From contig QHTT01000097.1 of NCBI GenBank assembly GCA_003220935.1, forward strand, positions 1-37,994: 37,994 nucleotides of DNA, in the 5' to 3' direction. The position numbers were made by a program, and so were the translations under genes. Below are positions 1-7,914 of this stretch, one piece after another. Position 1 is the first letter of the stretch. Each line of letters begins with the position of its first letter. Origin of the DNA: Gemmatimonadota bacterium. Lineage in GTDB: Bacteria > Gemmatimonadota > Gemmatimonadetes > Gemmatimonadales > GWC2-71-9. The notes under the pieces are model-generated. The model made no database searches and was not told the origin of the DNA. It was given only the letters and a program-made list of their open reading frames with translations.

Positions 1-2
1 AG

Positions 3-1316
3 TCGGGCCGGCCCGACAACGACGTCCTGCTGTACTGGCCGATCTACGACAATTGGCACGACACGACCGGTCTGCGGTCGGACTTCGAGGTGCAGCAACC
101 GGCTTGGTTGCACGGGAAACCCGTCGGAGCGGTCGCCCGGGTGCTGTGGCAGCGAGGCTATGGCTTCGACTACGTATCGGATCGGCTGCTCAGGGCCAAC
201 TTGTCGCCGCTCGACTACCGCGCCATCGTCGTACCGCCCACCGACCACATGCCGGACGAGACCTTCGGGCGGCTGGTCGATCTCGCGCGGACCGGCGCCA
301 CCGTCATCTTCGTTGACCAGCCCCCTTCCGATGTGCCGGGTCTGAGCCGGCTGGCTGAACGACGGCGCCGGCTCGAGGACGCGAAGCGACGACTCGTGCT
401 GAGCGTGGCGGACGGGAACGGGGTGCGCCGGAGCGTGGTCGGAAAGGGACGCGTGCTGGTGGGACATGACGTGGAGCCGCTGCTCGACGCCGCAGGCGTC
501 CGTCGCGAGCGTATGGTGGATCACGCGGGAGTGCGGTTCATTCGCCGAAGACAAGAGGGAGGCCATCAGTACTTCATCAGCCACGCCGGGGCGACTACGC
601 TGGATGGCTGGATACCGTTGGCCGTATCCGCCGCCGCAGTGGCGATCATGGACCCCATGAGCGAGCGGACCGGCATCGCGCAGCGGCGCACGGGGACGGA
701 CGGGCAGGCAGAGGTGTACCTGCAGCTCGAGCCCGGCGCGTCCCTCATCCTGCGCGCATTCGACCGCTCGGTGAGCGGCGCTCCCTGGCCCTACCTGCGG
801 CCGCTCGGAGCACCGGTGGAGTTGCGGGGGAACTGGTCGGTGACCTTTCCCGCGGGCGGACCGGTGCTCCCAGCCTCGTTCCGCACGGATACCCTCGTCT
901 CCTGGACGGAGCGCGGCGATGAGGAGGCCAGGCGGTTCGCCGGCACCGCACGCTACTCGATTCGCTTCGACGCGCCCGGGGAAGCGAGCTCGTACCTGCT
1001 CGACCTGGGTCGAGTCGCCGAGAGCGCGCGCGTGCGGCTCAATGGGCAGGAGTTGGGCATCCTGTTCGCCCGACCGTTCCGTGTGGAGACTGGTCCGCTG
1101 CGGCGGACCGGCAACGAGCTGGAGATCGAGGTGACGAACCTCTCCGCGAACCGTATCCGCGATTTGGATGTACGGCGCGTGCCGTGGAAGGTGTTCGCGG
1201 ATATCAACTTCGTGGGCATCGACTACAAGCCGTTCGACGCGTCAGGCTGGCCGCTCAAACCGTCCGGCCTGTTGGGTCCCGTGCGCCTCGAGCCGCTCGC
1301 GTCCCAAGACCGATGA
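3..1316 (+). CDS. GH106-like alpha-L-rhamnosidase, 3' part (5' end outside window)
   Basis: The frame is open from the first base, so the start lies upstream; the GTG at 90 is internal. The visible 437 residues begin with NDVLLYWPIYDNWHD, a segment typical of GH106-type proteins. They end in a jelly-roll ancillary domain whose last part (VTNLSANRIRDLD, then DINFVGIDYKPFDAS and PSGLLGPV) closely follows the C-terminus of large bacterial proteins annotated as alpha-L-rhamnosidase or GH2-like hydrolase. Known family role: inverting hydrolysis of alpha-L-rhamnosides, often from rhamnogalacturonan. The catalytic Glu residues are not identifiable in the part seen, so activity is inferred from the family. 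The stop codon overlaps the start of the next gene (ATGA at 1313-1316), which indicates co-transcription and coupled translation. Alternative: another GH2-clan hydrolase. Confidence 0.8.
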   Translation, partial: SGRPDNDVLLYWPIYDNWHDTTGLRSDFEVQQPAWLHGKPVGAVARVLWQRGYGFDYVSDRLLRANLSPLDYRAIVVPPTDHMPDETFGRLVDLARTGATVIFVDQPPSDVPGLSRLAERRRRLEDAKRRLVLSVADGNGVRRSVVGKGRVLVGHDVEPLLDAAGVRRERMVDHAGVRFIRRRQEGGHQYFISHAGATTLDGWIPLAVSAAAVAIMDPMSERTGIAQRRTGTDGQAEVYLQLEPGASLILRAFDRSVSGAPWPYLRPLGAPVELRGNWSVTFPAGGPVLPASFRTDTLVSWTERGDEEARRFAGTARYSIRFDAPGEASSYLLDLGRVAESARVRLNGQELGILFARPFRVETGPLRRTGNELEIEVTNLSANRIRDLDVRRVPWKVFADINFVGIDYKPFDASGWPLKPSGLLGPVRLEPLASQDR

Positions 1317-3217
1317 AGATCCTCGCGGCATTCCTCATCGTCGCGAGTCAGGGTCCGAGAAACTTGCTGACCGGTGGTTTGAGCGAGCAGAGCTTGGCCG
1401 CCGCCTTGATCCCCGTAGCTCAATGGCACCCGTATCCCACGATCCAGGATCGTGCAGAGTGGCAGGGGGTTCCCCAGGAGATTCGGGCCGGGTTCATCCG
1501 GGAAGCGCAGCAGTACCTCGGCACAACCTGGGAGCGCATCCCGGCCACGGTCACGCTGCAGTACATCCGCAGCGGAAACCGGTCGAACTACGACGCGCTG
1601 AACACGCGGCAGCGTGAGAAGCTGGCGACGCTGGTCTTCGCCGAGGTATTCGAGAACCAGGGGCGCTTCCTCGACGAGATCGCGGACGGGATCTGGGCGA
1701 TCTGCGAGCAAACCTACTGGGGATCGACGGCGCACCTCGGCATGCAACGAGCGGGAACCGGACTCCCCGACGTCACGGAGCCGATCGTGGATTTGTTCGC
1801 CGCGGAAACGGGCGCCCTGCTCGCGTGGACCGACTACCTGCTCGGGGACCGGCTCGACGAGGTGTCGCCACTCATCCGCAAGCGGATGCGCGCGGAGGTG
1901 GACCGCCGCGTTCTTACGCCGGCGTTGCAGCGTGACGACTTCTGGTGGATGGGGTTCGGGGAGCGCAAGAACATCAACAACTGGAACCCGTGGATCAACT
2001 CCAACTGGCTCGCTGCCGTGCTGCTGCTCGAGGCCGACCCGCCGCGCCGCACCGGCTCCGTTTACAAAATCATGCGCAGCCTCGACAACTTCATCAACAT
2101 CTACCCGGACGACGGTGCGTCAGACGAAGGACCGGGGTACTGGGGACGGGCCGGGGCGTCGCTGTTCGACAACCAGCTGCTGCGTAGCGCGACCAACGGC
2201 ACGATCGACATCTACCGTGCACCGCTGGTGCGGAGCATGGGGCAGTACATCTACCGGGTTTACATCAAAGATCAGTACTTCATCCCAATGGGGGACGCCT
2301 CGGCGAAGCTCACGCCCGATGCCGAGCTCGTATATCAGTACGGGAAGCGGATCGGCGATCCGGTCATGCAGGGATTCGGCGCGCTGCTGGCGCAGCGCCG
2401 CGGCCCGTACCGGCCCGGCTCCTCATCACCCGGGCGCATCCTGCCGGCGCTGTTCGTCGCGCGGGAGATCGCCACAGCGCAGGCCGCCGAGCCGCTGCTC
2501 GGCTCCGTCTGGCTGGCGGATCTCCAGCTCATGGCGGCCCGGTCCACTCCCAACTCGGGCGTGGGCCTGTACGTCGCCGCGTGGGGCGGCCACAACGCGC
2601 AGAGCCACAACCACAACGATGTCGGCAACTTCATCGTCTATGGGGATGGCAAGCCGGTGCTGATCGACCTCGGCGTGGAGACCTACTCCGCCAAGACGTT
2701 CAGCTCCCAGCGGTACGAGATCTGGACGATGCAGTCCGCCTATCACAACCTGCCGACCATCAACGGCGTCCTGCAGGCAGCGGGACGGGAGTTCCAGGCG
2801 AAGAACTTGTCCTTCAACGAGACCGCGAACCGGGTCACCTTCTCGGCCGACATCGCCTCCGCCTATCCGGCCGCGGCGGCGGTCCAGCGCTGGCAGCGTC
2901 GCGTCACCCTGGACCGCAAGGCGCCGGCGTTGGAGTTGGAGGACAAGTACGAGCTGAAGCAGTGGAAGGAGCCGGTGCGTCTGAACCTGATGACGCCCCT
3001 CAGCGTGGACACCTCCAAGCCCGGAGCGGTTCACCTCGGCGGTCGCTACGTCCTTACCTTTGACGCACACGAGCTGCACGCGGCTGCGGAGGCGATCCCC
3101 ATCACCGACGAGCACCTCCGCTCTGTCTGGGGCGATCGTGTGGAGCGGCTCGTGCTCACCACGCAGGGAACGGCGCTGCGCGGCAGCTACCGAGTGATGC
3201 TCCGTGAGGCGAAGTGA
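1313..3217 (+). CDS. Heparinase II/III-family polysaccharide lyase
   Basis: 634 residues if started at the ATG that overlaps the upstream stop; the same frame is open upstream to 1184, but that part lies inside the rhamnosidase-like gene. The N-terminus (MKILAAFLIVASQG) is a short hydrophobic leader, so export is plausible although the signal peptide is weak. An alpha/alpha-toroid region (about residues 40-390, with NNWNPWINSNW) is followed by the beta-sheet part with QSHNHNDVGNF, H432 and neighbours, and SAYHNLPTINGV. That His/Asn-rich block is characteristic of heparinase II/III-like enzymes. Known family role: beta-elimination at uronate-containing glycans such as heparin, alginate oligomers or glucuronan. 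The actual substrate cannot be read from sequence. It converges on the isomerase gene at 3269 with a 51-bp gap; no clear terminator was seen there. Confidence 0.85.
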   Translation: MKILAAFLIVASQGPRNLLTGGLSEQSLAAALIPVAQWHPYPTIQDRAEWQGVPQEIRAGFIREAQQYLGTTWERIPATVTLQYIRSGNRSNYDALNTRQREKLATLVFAEVFENQGRFLDEIADGIWAICEQTYWGSTAHLGMQRAGTGLPDVTEPIVDLFAAETGALLAWTDYLLGDRLDEVSPLIRKRMRAEVDRRVLTPALQRDDFWWMGFGERKNINNWNPWINSNWLAAVLLLEADPPRRTGSVYKIMRSLDNFINIYPDDGASDEGPGYWGRAGASLFDNQLLRSATNGTIDIYRAPLVRSMGQYIYRVYIKDQYFIPMGDASAKLTPDAELVYQYGKRIGDPVMQGFGALLAQRRGPYRPGSSSPGRILPALFVAREIATAQAAEPLLGSVWLADLQLMAARSTPNSGVGLYVAAWGGHNAQSHNHNDVGNFIVYGDGKPVLIDLGVETYSAKTFSSQRYEIWTMQSAYHNLPTINGVLQAAGREFQAKNLSFNETANRVTFSADIASAYPAAAAVQRWQRRVTLDRKAPALELEDKYELKQWKEPVRLNLMTPLSVDTSKPGAVHLGGRYVLTFDAHELHAAAEAIPITDEHLRSVWGDRVERLVLTTQGTALRGSYRVMLREAK

Positions 3218-3268
3218 TCGCTACGCGTCGTGTCGGGATCCGGGTAGAGCAGTGAGGCGCAGCAACAC

Positions 3269-4246
3269 CTAGTGTACCCCCGCGGCGCGCAGATACTCGG
3301 CCGCCACAGTGGCGAACTGCGCGATCGCGACCTCCGGCTCCGCGATATCGGGGTGCCAGCGTTTCTCCCACTCGAAGCTGTAGTACCCGCGATACCCGAT
3401 TTTCACGAGGGCCTCGATCTGGCGCCGTACCGGGACCTCGCCCGTGCCGGTCAGCACGTAGCGCCGCCCTCCTGCAGTGGCCGCCGGTACCGAGTCCTTC
3501 AAGTGCGTGTGCCGGATGTAGCGCCCGAGCTGGCGTACGGTGTCCTCCGGCTGCTCCTTTCCCGAAACGAACGTATGATGCGCGTCCCATAGCAGCTGGA
3601 CGGCGGGCGAGTCGGCCTGTCGGAGGAGCTCGAGGAGAGAGGGCGAGTCGGTGAAGTCGCCGTGGGATTCGATCAGGACAGTGACGCCCTTCGGCTGCGC
3701 GTAGTCCCCGAGCTCGCGCAAGCCCGCCGCGATGTGCGCGAGCATCTCCACGCGCGGCACGTCTTTCACGTAATTGTTGCCGAACACGCGCACGTACGGC
3801 GCGCCGAGCGCCTGCGCCAAGTCGATGAAACGGCGCGCCTCGGCGAGCTGCGCGGCGCGCTGCGCGGGGTCCATCTCGTGCATCTGGGCCGAGGCGCCGA
3901 GGCAGGAGACGGAGAGCCTGCGCTCGGCGAGCTGCCGCTTGACGTCGCCGAGACGCGCCGGCGCGAGCTCGGCTGCCTCGCTCAAGTCCATCGTCGCCTG
4001 AAGCCCGCGCAGCTCGACGGCGCTGTAGCCGTGCGCGGCGGCGAAGTCCAGGATCTGGACCAACGGCCACGCCGGGCAACCCAGCGTCGAGAAACCGAGC
4101 GGCAGCCTCACCCCCTGACCCCCTCTCCTTTCAGGAGAGGGGGGACTTTGGGCGTACCCCCTCTCCCGAAGGGAGAGGGGACCAGGGGGTGAGGACAGCG
4201 CGAGGATCGCCGCGGATGTTTCGACGAACTCTCGGCGGGTCGTCAT
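3269..4246 (-). CDS. Tat-exported sugar phosphate isomerase/epimerase-like TIM barrel
   Basis: 325 residues from the ATG at 4246, which overlaps the stop of the alginate-lyase gene (ATGA); the longer open frame to 4528 runs through that gene and is rejected. The N-terminus TTRREFVETSAAILAL is a twin-arginine signal. Next comes a repeat-encoded stretch (SSPPGPLSLRERG to GGQGVR), and the mature fold starts at LPLGFSTLGCPAW. Candidate metal ligands in the order expected of xylose-isomerase-like barrels are the Glu of VLIESHGD, Asp of LLWDAHH, His of RHTHLKD and Glu of YYSFEWE. Known family role: metal-dependent aldose/ketose isomerisation, epimerisation or elimination; substrates vary widely. 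It is the last gene of the lacI-headed operon. A repeat between signal and mature domain is odd and may affect processing. Confidence 0.85.
   Translation of the reverse strand: MTTRREFVETSAAILALSSPPGPLSLRERGYAQSPPSPERRGGQGVRLPLGFSTLGCPAWPLVQILDFAAAHGYSAVELRGLQATMDLSEAAELAPARLGDVKRQLAERRLSVSCLGASAQMHEMDPAQRAAQLAEARRFIDLAQALGAPYVRVFGNNYVKDVPRVEMLAHIAAGLRELGDYAQPKGVTVLIESHGDFTDSPSLLELLRQADSPAVQLLWDAHHTFVSGKEQPEDTVRQLGRYIRHTHLKDSVPAATAGGRRYVLTGTGEVPVRRQIEALVKIGYRGYYSFEWEKRWHPDIAEPEVAIAQFATVAAEYLRAAGVH
4106..4196. repeat. Repeat family B, copy 1 (in-frame, signal-peptide junction)
   Basis: 91 bp bounded by near-perfect terminal inverted repeats (CCTCACCCCCTG at the left, CAGGGGGTGAGGAC at the right). 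Inside are two shorter hairpins built on CCCCTCTCC/GGAGAGGGG. It lies within the isomerase gene just after the Tat signal and is read in frame on the minus strand as a Pro/Ser/Arg/Gly-rich linker. Confidence 0.9.
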
Positions 4247-5418
4247 CGGTCGGCTCCTTGTCTCATCCATAGCAGCGGCTGGCGGATCGGATAGTTGCGG
4301 ACGACCTCGTCCACCGTCGGATCGGCCGGAAGGGTCTTCCACAGGTCCAGGTAACGTGGCTCGCGCAAGGCAAGGCCGCCGAATAAGAGAGCCGGATGGC
4401 GGACCGGCCACGCATCGTAGTACATCACGTCCGGCGGCTTCGGCCAGGTACGCTTGTCCTGGATGAAGGGATACATGAATGCGACCGCCTTGCGCATCCC
4501 TCGCCCATCGGAAGTCGTGTACGTCCACAGGTCCGAGCCCGGAGTGGAGAGGGCCCAGGCCAGGGTTCCCATCACGTCGAGCTGGAAGAGGGAGTAGCCG
4601 TAGGGCTTGGTGCGCGCGAGCTCCCGGGGGAAGCTCCCGTCCGCAGCCATCTGCTCGGGGACAAGCGTCTCCCGGAAGAAGCGGCGCATGGACGCGAGCC
4701 GCGGCTCATCACCGACCAGTTGCGCAAACGCGGTGACCTGGAGCGCCCACGCCGCGCTGTGGTTGTTGCCGCTGTTCCGCTCGTCGATCCCGTAGGGGTG
4801 AGTGGTGATCCACCCGAGATACTGTCGGAACCACCGCTTGATCCCGGCGAGCGTCTCGCCCTTCAGGTACCCCATCTGCTCGAGCACCCAGGCAGCCCGT
4901 GCGACCTCCACCAGGTGAACCGTGTCGATGATGCCGGTGCCGCGCCCCGTCGCCCGTCCCTTGATCGCCTGCCCGTACAAGAGGTTCGGATTCATACGGG
5001 TGCGCCCATCCACGAACCACGCTGCGAGATGGGCGACGGCGTGGCGGGCGTAGGCGGTGTCGCCCGTGATCTGGTAAGCGGCCACGAGCGCGGGGACGAC
5101 CTGACTCAGACGGCGCATCGCATCGCGGTGGGCGACGAAATTGGCCGGGTTCGTCTCGCCATCGCGGCGGACGTACGGGCTGTCGGGGCTCCGCGGATCG
5201 GGCCACCAGTAGTCGCCTTCCGAGGAGAAGTCGTGCGGCCCCCCCGCACTGCGCGGCGCGGAGAATGCGGTGACCGTCACGGGCGCCTCACGCAGGTACT
5301 GCAGTGCAGCGGAGAGGACACGCTCGCGCTCGAGTCGCACCAGCTCACTGCGCGCGAGCTGCGCCTCGGCGGGCGCGGCCAGACCGCCGAGCACCAGCAG
5401 GACCAGGAGCTTCGCGAT
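4243..5418 (-). CDS. Alginate-lyase-family (PF05426-type) protein, start uncertain
   Basis: The body matches the alginate-lyase superfamily: NPANFVAHRDAMRRLS, LLYGQAIKGRATGRGTGIID and the WITTHPYGIDERNSGNNHS block. The last carries the Asn-His pair typical of the catalytic cleft. Known role: beta-elimination of mannuronate- or other uronate-containing chains, normally periplasmic. A convincing signal peptide (AKLLVLLVLGGLAAPAEAQ) begins directly after the epimerase stop at 5420, but no ATG, GTG or TTG precedes it. The reported start is an ATC at 5418. The only canonical choice downstream of that stop is GTG at 5394, which removes most of the signal; ORF starts at 5592 or 5568 would put about 170 bp inside the epimerase gene. 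The stop overlaps the next gene (ATGA at 4246-4243). Substrate unknown. Confidence 0.8.
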   Translation of the reverse strand: MAKLLVLLVLGGLAAPAEAQLARSELVRLERERVLSAALQYLREAPVTVTAFSAPRSAGGPHDFSSEGDYWWPDPRSPDSPYVRRDGETNPANFVAHRDAMRRLSQVVPALVAAYQITGDTAYARHAVAHLAAWFVDGRTRMNPNLLYGQAIKGRATGRGTGIIDTVHLVEVARAAWVLEQMGYLKGETLAGIKRWFRQYLGWITTHPYGIDERNSGNNHSAAWALQVTAFAQLVGDEPRLASMRRFFRETLVPEQMAADGSFPRELARTKPYGYSLFQLDVMGTLAWALSTPGSDLWTYTTSDGRGMRKAVAFMYPFIQDKRTWPKPPDVMYYDAWPVRHPALLFGGLALREPRYLDLWKTLPADPTVDEVVRNYPIRQPLLWMRQGADR

Positions 5419-5419
5419 C

Positions 5420-6574
5420 TCAGGGCTGGACGGCGAACTTGTAGATGGTCCGCGAGCGGTACTGCTCTCCGGGACGCAGCGTGGTCGACGGGAAGCTCGG
5501 CTTGTTCGGCGAGTCGGGAAAGTGCTGTGTCTCCATCGCGAAGCCGTAGCGGTGCCGGTATACGACGCCATGCTTCCCCCGCAGCGTGCCATCCAGGAAG
5601 TTGCCGGAATAGAACTGGAGCCCCGGCTCCGTCGTGTAGATCTCCATTAGCCGGCCGCTCGAGGGCTCGTACACCCGCGCTGCAAGCGTCGGGCCGCCGT
5701 CGGCACCCTTGTTCAGCACAAAGTTGTGGTCGTAGCCTCGCCCGTACCGGAGCTGCTCGTCGTCCTGGTCGATGCGGGCGCCGATCGCCGTGGGCGTGCG
5801 AAAGTCGAACGGCGTACCCGAGACGCTTCGGATCTCGCCCGTCGGGATCAGCGTGGAGTCCACGGGCGTGAACCGGTCGGCGTTCAGCGTGACCACGTGG
5901 CCCAGGATGTCACCCTTGCCGTCTCCCGCCAGGTTGAAGTAGCTGTGCTGTGTAAGGTTGACCAGCGTAGCGCGGTCGGTGGTGGCGTGGTAATCGAAAA
6001 TCAGCTCGTTTCGGTCCGTGAGCGTGTAGGTGACCGTGGCCCGCACAGTGCCCGGGTAGCCCTCCTCGCCGTCGGGGCTGGTATACCGAAACACGAGACC
6101 GACCGAGTCCGCACCTTGGAACGGTGCCGCGTCCCAGACCACCTTGTCGAAGCCCTTGAGACCGCCGTGGAGGTGATTGGGACCGTTGTTCTTCGCCAGC
6201 GTGTAGGTCTTGCCGTCCAGCGTGAATCGGCCTCCGGCGATGCGGTTGCCATATCGGCCGATGATGGCGCCGAAGTACGGCGACGACCGCAGGTAGTCCG
6301 CCAGGGAGTCGTAGCCCAGGACGACGTCGTCGAAGCGGCCGTGGCGATCAGGGACCCGTACTGAGACGACGATGCCGCCGTAGTCGAGAACCCTGGCCTC
6401 CATCCCGTTGGCGCTCTTCAGCGTGTAGGCACTCACGGATTCCCCTCGGTCGGTGGTACCGAACGGTGCCCGTGTCACGGAGGCGACGGGCCGCGGTGCG
6501 CCGCGTGCACACGCGGTACTCCATGCCAGCATGAGGGACCAGCCAGAAACGGGGAAGGCGAAAGGGCGTCTCAC
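5420..6574 (-). CDS. galM: Aldose 1-epimerase (mutarotase), exported
   Basis: 384 residues. The GTG start overlaps the lacI stop (GTGA, 6574-6571). Interconverts alpha and beta anomers of aldoses. The fold is recognisable from RYGNRIAGGRFTLDG, NHLHGGLKGFDK with H136, TQHSYFNL with the probable catalytic acid H210, and TEPGLQFYSGNF with the probable catalytic base E316. The N-terminal 25 residues form a hydrophobic leader ending STAC, a weak lipobox, so this is probably a lipoprotein or periplasmic mutarotase rather than the cytosolic GalM. Its place directly after lacI and before two glycan-processing genes fits a role in preparing released sugars for uptake. Confidence 0.93.
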   Translation of the reverse strand: MRRPFAFPVSGWSLMLAWSTACARGAPRPVASVTRAPFGTTDRGESVSAYTLKSANGMEARVLDYGGIVVSVRVPDRHGRFDDVVLGYDSLADYLRSSPYFGAIIGRYGNRIAGGRFTLDGKTYTLAKNNGPNHLHGGLKGFDKVVWDAAPFQGADSVGLVFRYTSPDGEEGYPGTVRATVTYTLTDRNELIFDYHATTDRATLVNLTQHSYFNLAGDGKGDILGHVVTLNADRFTPVDSTLIPTGEIRSVSGTPFDFRTPTAIGARIDQDDEQLRYGRGYDHNFVLNKGADGGPTLAARVYEPSSGRLMEIYTTEPGLQFYSGNFLDGTLRGKHGVVYRHRYGFAMETQHFPDSPNKPSFPSTTLRPGEQYRSRTIYKFAVQP

Positions 6575-7617
6575 GCCGTGAGCCGTCGCGTGGACGCGCG
6601 GATCACCAGTTCGGCCTTCAGGGCGACCTTTTCCGGTTCCGCGGGAGCAGACGTCCTGGACTCGATCTGTCGAATCAGGATCTCCGCCGCTCGCTTCCCC
6701 ATCTCGTACTTGGGCACGCGCACGGTCGTCAGCGGCAGGGGGAAATAGTCCAGGAGATCCAAGCCATCGAAGCCGACCACAGAGACCTCCTCCGGAACGC
6801 GGATCCCGAGCTCCCTCAGCGCCCTCAGCAGGCCCAGCGCCACTAGGTCGTTATAGCAAGTGACCGCCGTCGGGCGGTCCTCCCTGCGCGCGCCGAAGTA
6901 CTCCAGCCCCACTCGGTAGCCGTCTTCCGGTGATGCGCCGGCGTGGACGATCATGGCCTCGTCGAAGCGCAGGTGAGACTCGCTGAAGGCGCGGCGGACG
7001 CCGTCGGCCCGCTCCTGGGTGTGCTCGGAATACTTCGGGCCGGCGAAGTGCACGATGAGGGAATGGCCCTGGTCGATCAGAAATTTCACCGCCTCGCCGG
7101 AGGCCTTCACATTGTCTACATCCACCAGATGCGCCCGGATGCCCCGCACTTCCTCCAGGAGCACGAACGGCGCGCCATGGCGCTTGAGCTCGAAGAGGTG
7201 CGAGAGGTCTACGTCGTCGCTCAGGATCGGTGTGATGATCAACCCGTCCACCTCGCGCTCCGTGCACTGCTCCACGATCCGACGCTCTACCTCGTAGCTT
7301 CCCTCGGAGCTGCTCACCGAGATCAGATACCCTTGGTCGCCCGCCACCTCCTGGATGCCGAGCAGGATCTCGGCGTAGTACGGGTTCGGGGCCTCTTTGA
7401 CGATGAACGTAATGCTCTTGCCCGTCGCTGGCCGGAACCCACGGCGCGCCGAAGGGCTGGGCCGGTAGTTTAGTTCCTCGATCACCCGGAGCACCGCCCG
7501 CCGCGTGCTCTCGCGGATCTTCTTGTTGTTGAGCACGGCCGAGACTGTGGATTTGGAGACGCCCGCGAGCGCCGCCACGTCGGAGATCGTCGAGTGCTTC
7601 AGCGCCGGCTTTCGCAT
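6571..7617 (-). CDS. LacI-family transcriptional regulator
   Basis: 348 residues from ATG 7617, preceded by a strong AGGGAGG ribosome-binding site; the longer open frame to 8310 runs antisense through the susC start and is rejected. Residues about 8-55 are the LacI helix-turn-helix (TISDVAALAGVSKSTVSAVL) with a hinge helix (RRAVLRVIEELNYRPS). The rest is a periplasmic-binding-protein-like sensor domain (ITFIVKEAPNPYYAEI, PTAVTCYNDLVALG, VSVVGFDGLDLLDYF). Known role: DNA binding in the absence, or sometimes presence, of a sugar ligand. Divergent from the SusC/SusD/GH43/GH2 operon and first in its own operon, it probably controls both. A candidate operator lies at 7815-7824. Ligand unknown. Confidence 0.93.
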   Translation of the reverse strand: MRKPALKHSTISDVAALAGVSKSTVSAVLNNKKIRESTRRAVLRVIEELNYRPSPSARRGFRPATGKSITFIVKEAPNPYYAEILLGIQEVAGDQGYLISVSSSEGSYEVERRIVEQCTEREVDGLIITPILSDDVDLSHLFELKRHGAPFVLLEEVRGIRAHLVDVDNVKASGEAVKFLIDQGHSLIVHFAGPKYSEHTQERADGVRRAFSESHLRFDEAMIVHAGASPEDGYRVGLEYFGARREDRPTAVTCYNDLVALGLLRALRELGIRVPEEVSVVGFDGLDLLDYFPLPLTTVRVPKYEMGKRAAEILIRQIESRTSAPAEPEKVALKAELVIRASTRRLTA

Positions 7618-7754
7618 GGGCCTCCCTAAACCGCTCCAAACTACTTTCCCGGTTTCGCAGCAGCAAGGACGTTCGCCAGCGCCAGCGCCGCCAGCTCCCT
7701 CAGGGTGGATCCTGACCCGTCGCCGGCTGATCCCCGGGCGCGGATTTGCCCCCC

Positions 7755-7783
7755 TTGCGGCCGAGTCCCACGACGCGTATATG
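7755..7783 (+). promoter_or_regulatory. Candidate sigma-70-type promoter for the SusC operon
   Basis: TTGCGG at 7755-7760 and TATATG at 7778-7783 are separated by 17 bp, about 130 bp upstream of the susC ATG. Match to consensus is partial (3/6 and 4/6), but this is the only AT-rich -10-like site in the region. Inference only. Confidence 0.4.
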
Positions 7784-7814
7784 GTGAAAATTACCGAACC
7801 AATCGGAGCGCCAA

Positions 7815-7824
7815 GAACCGGTTC
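7815..7824. promoter_or_regulatory. Candidate LacI-family operator (GAACCGGTTC)
   Basis: A perfect 10-bp palindrome with the central CG step and AACCGGTT core common to LacI-family operators. It lies about 30 bp downstream of the candidate -10 element and about 200 bp from the lacI start, in the gap shared by both operons. Binding here would block transcription into susC. No second perfect copy was noticed in the window. Confidence 0.45.
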
Positions 7825-7914
7825 AAGAAGCCCACGGTCCGTCGCAGAAGCCAGGGTAGCGTGACCGCGCGGCCGGTCCATGGCGCTCCAGCATATCCAT
7901 CGGAGGGGCTCACG

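Larger units (their letters stand above)
7618..7914. other. Divergent intergenic regulatory region between lacI and susC
   Basis: 297 bp with no credible gene. It holds the lacI ribosome-binding site (minus strand, next to 7618), an AT-rich patch at 7778-7796 that is unusual for this GC-rich window, a promoter-like pair for susC, a GAACCGGTTC palindrome, and the susC ribosome-binding site (GGAGGGG just before 7915). Close to lacI there is a spaced inverted repeat, AAACCG (7628-7633) and CGGTTT (7650-7655), with a 16-bp gap; its role is unclear. A minus-strand promoter for lacI could use TAATTT in the AT-rich patch, but this is weak. Confidence 0.6.

Noticed and set aside
4106..4196. Family B elements as intrinsic terminators
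   Set aside because: They lie within open frames, are symmetrical, have no T-run, and their inner stems are separated by long GC-rich arms; a repeat element fits better.
7628..7655. AAACCG/CGGTTT inverted repeat as a lacI autoregulatory operator
   Set aside because: Half-sites are only 6 bp with a 16-bp gap, too wide for one LacI dimer, and no second example was found; kept only as a remark.
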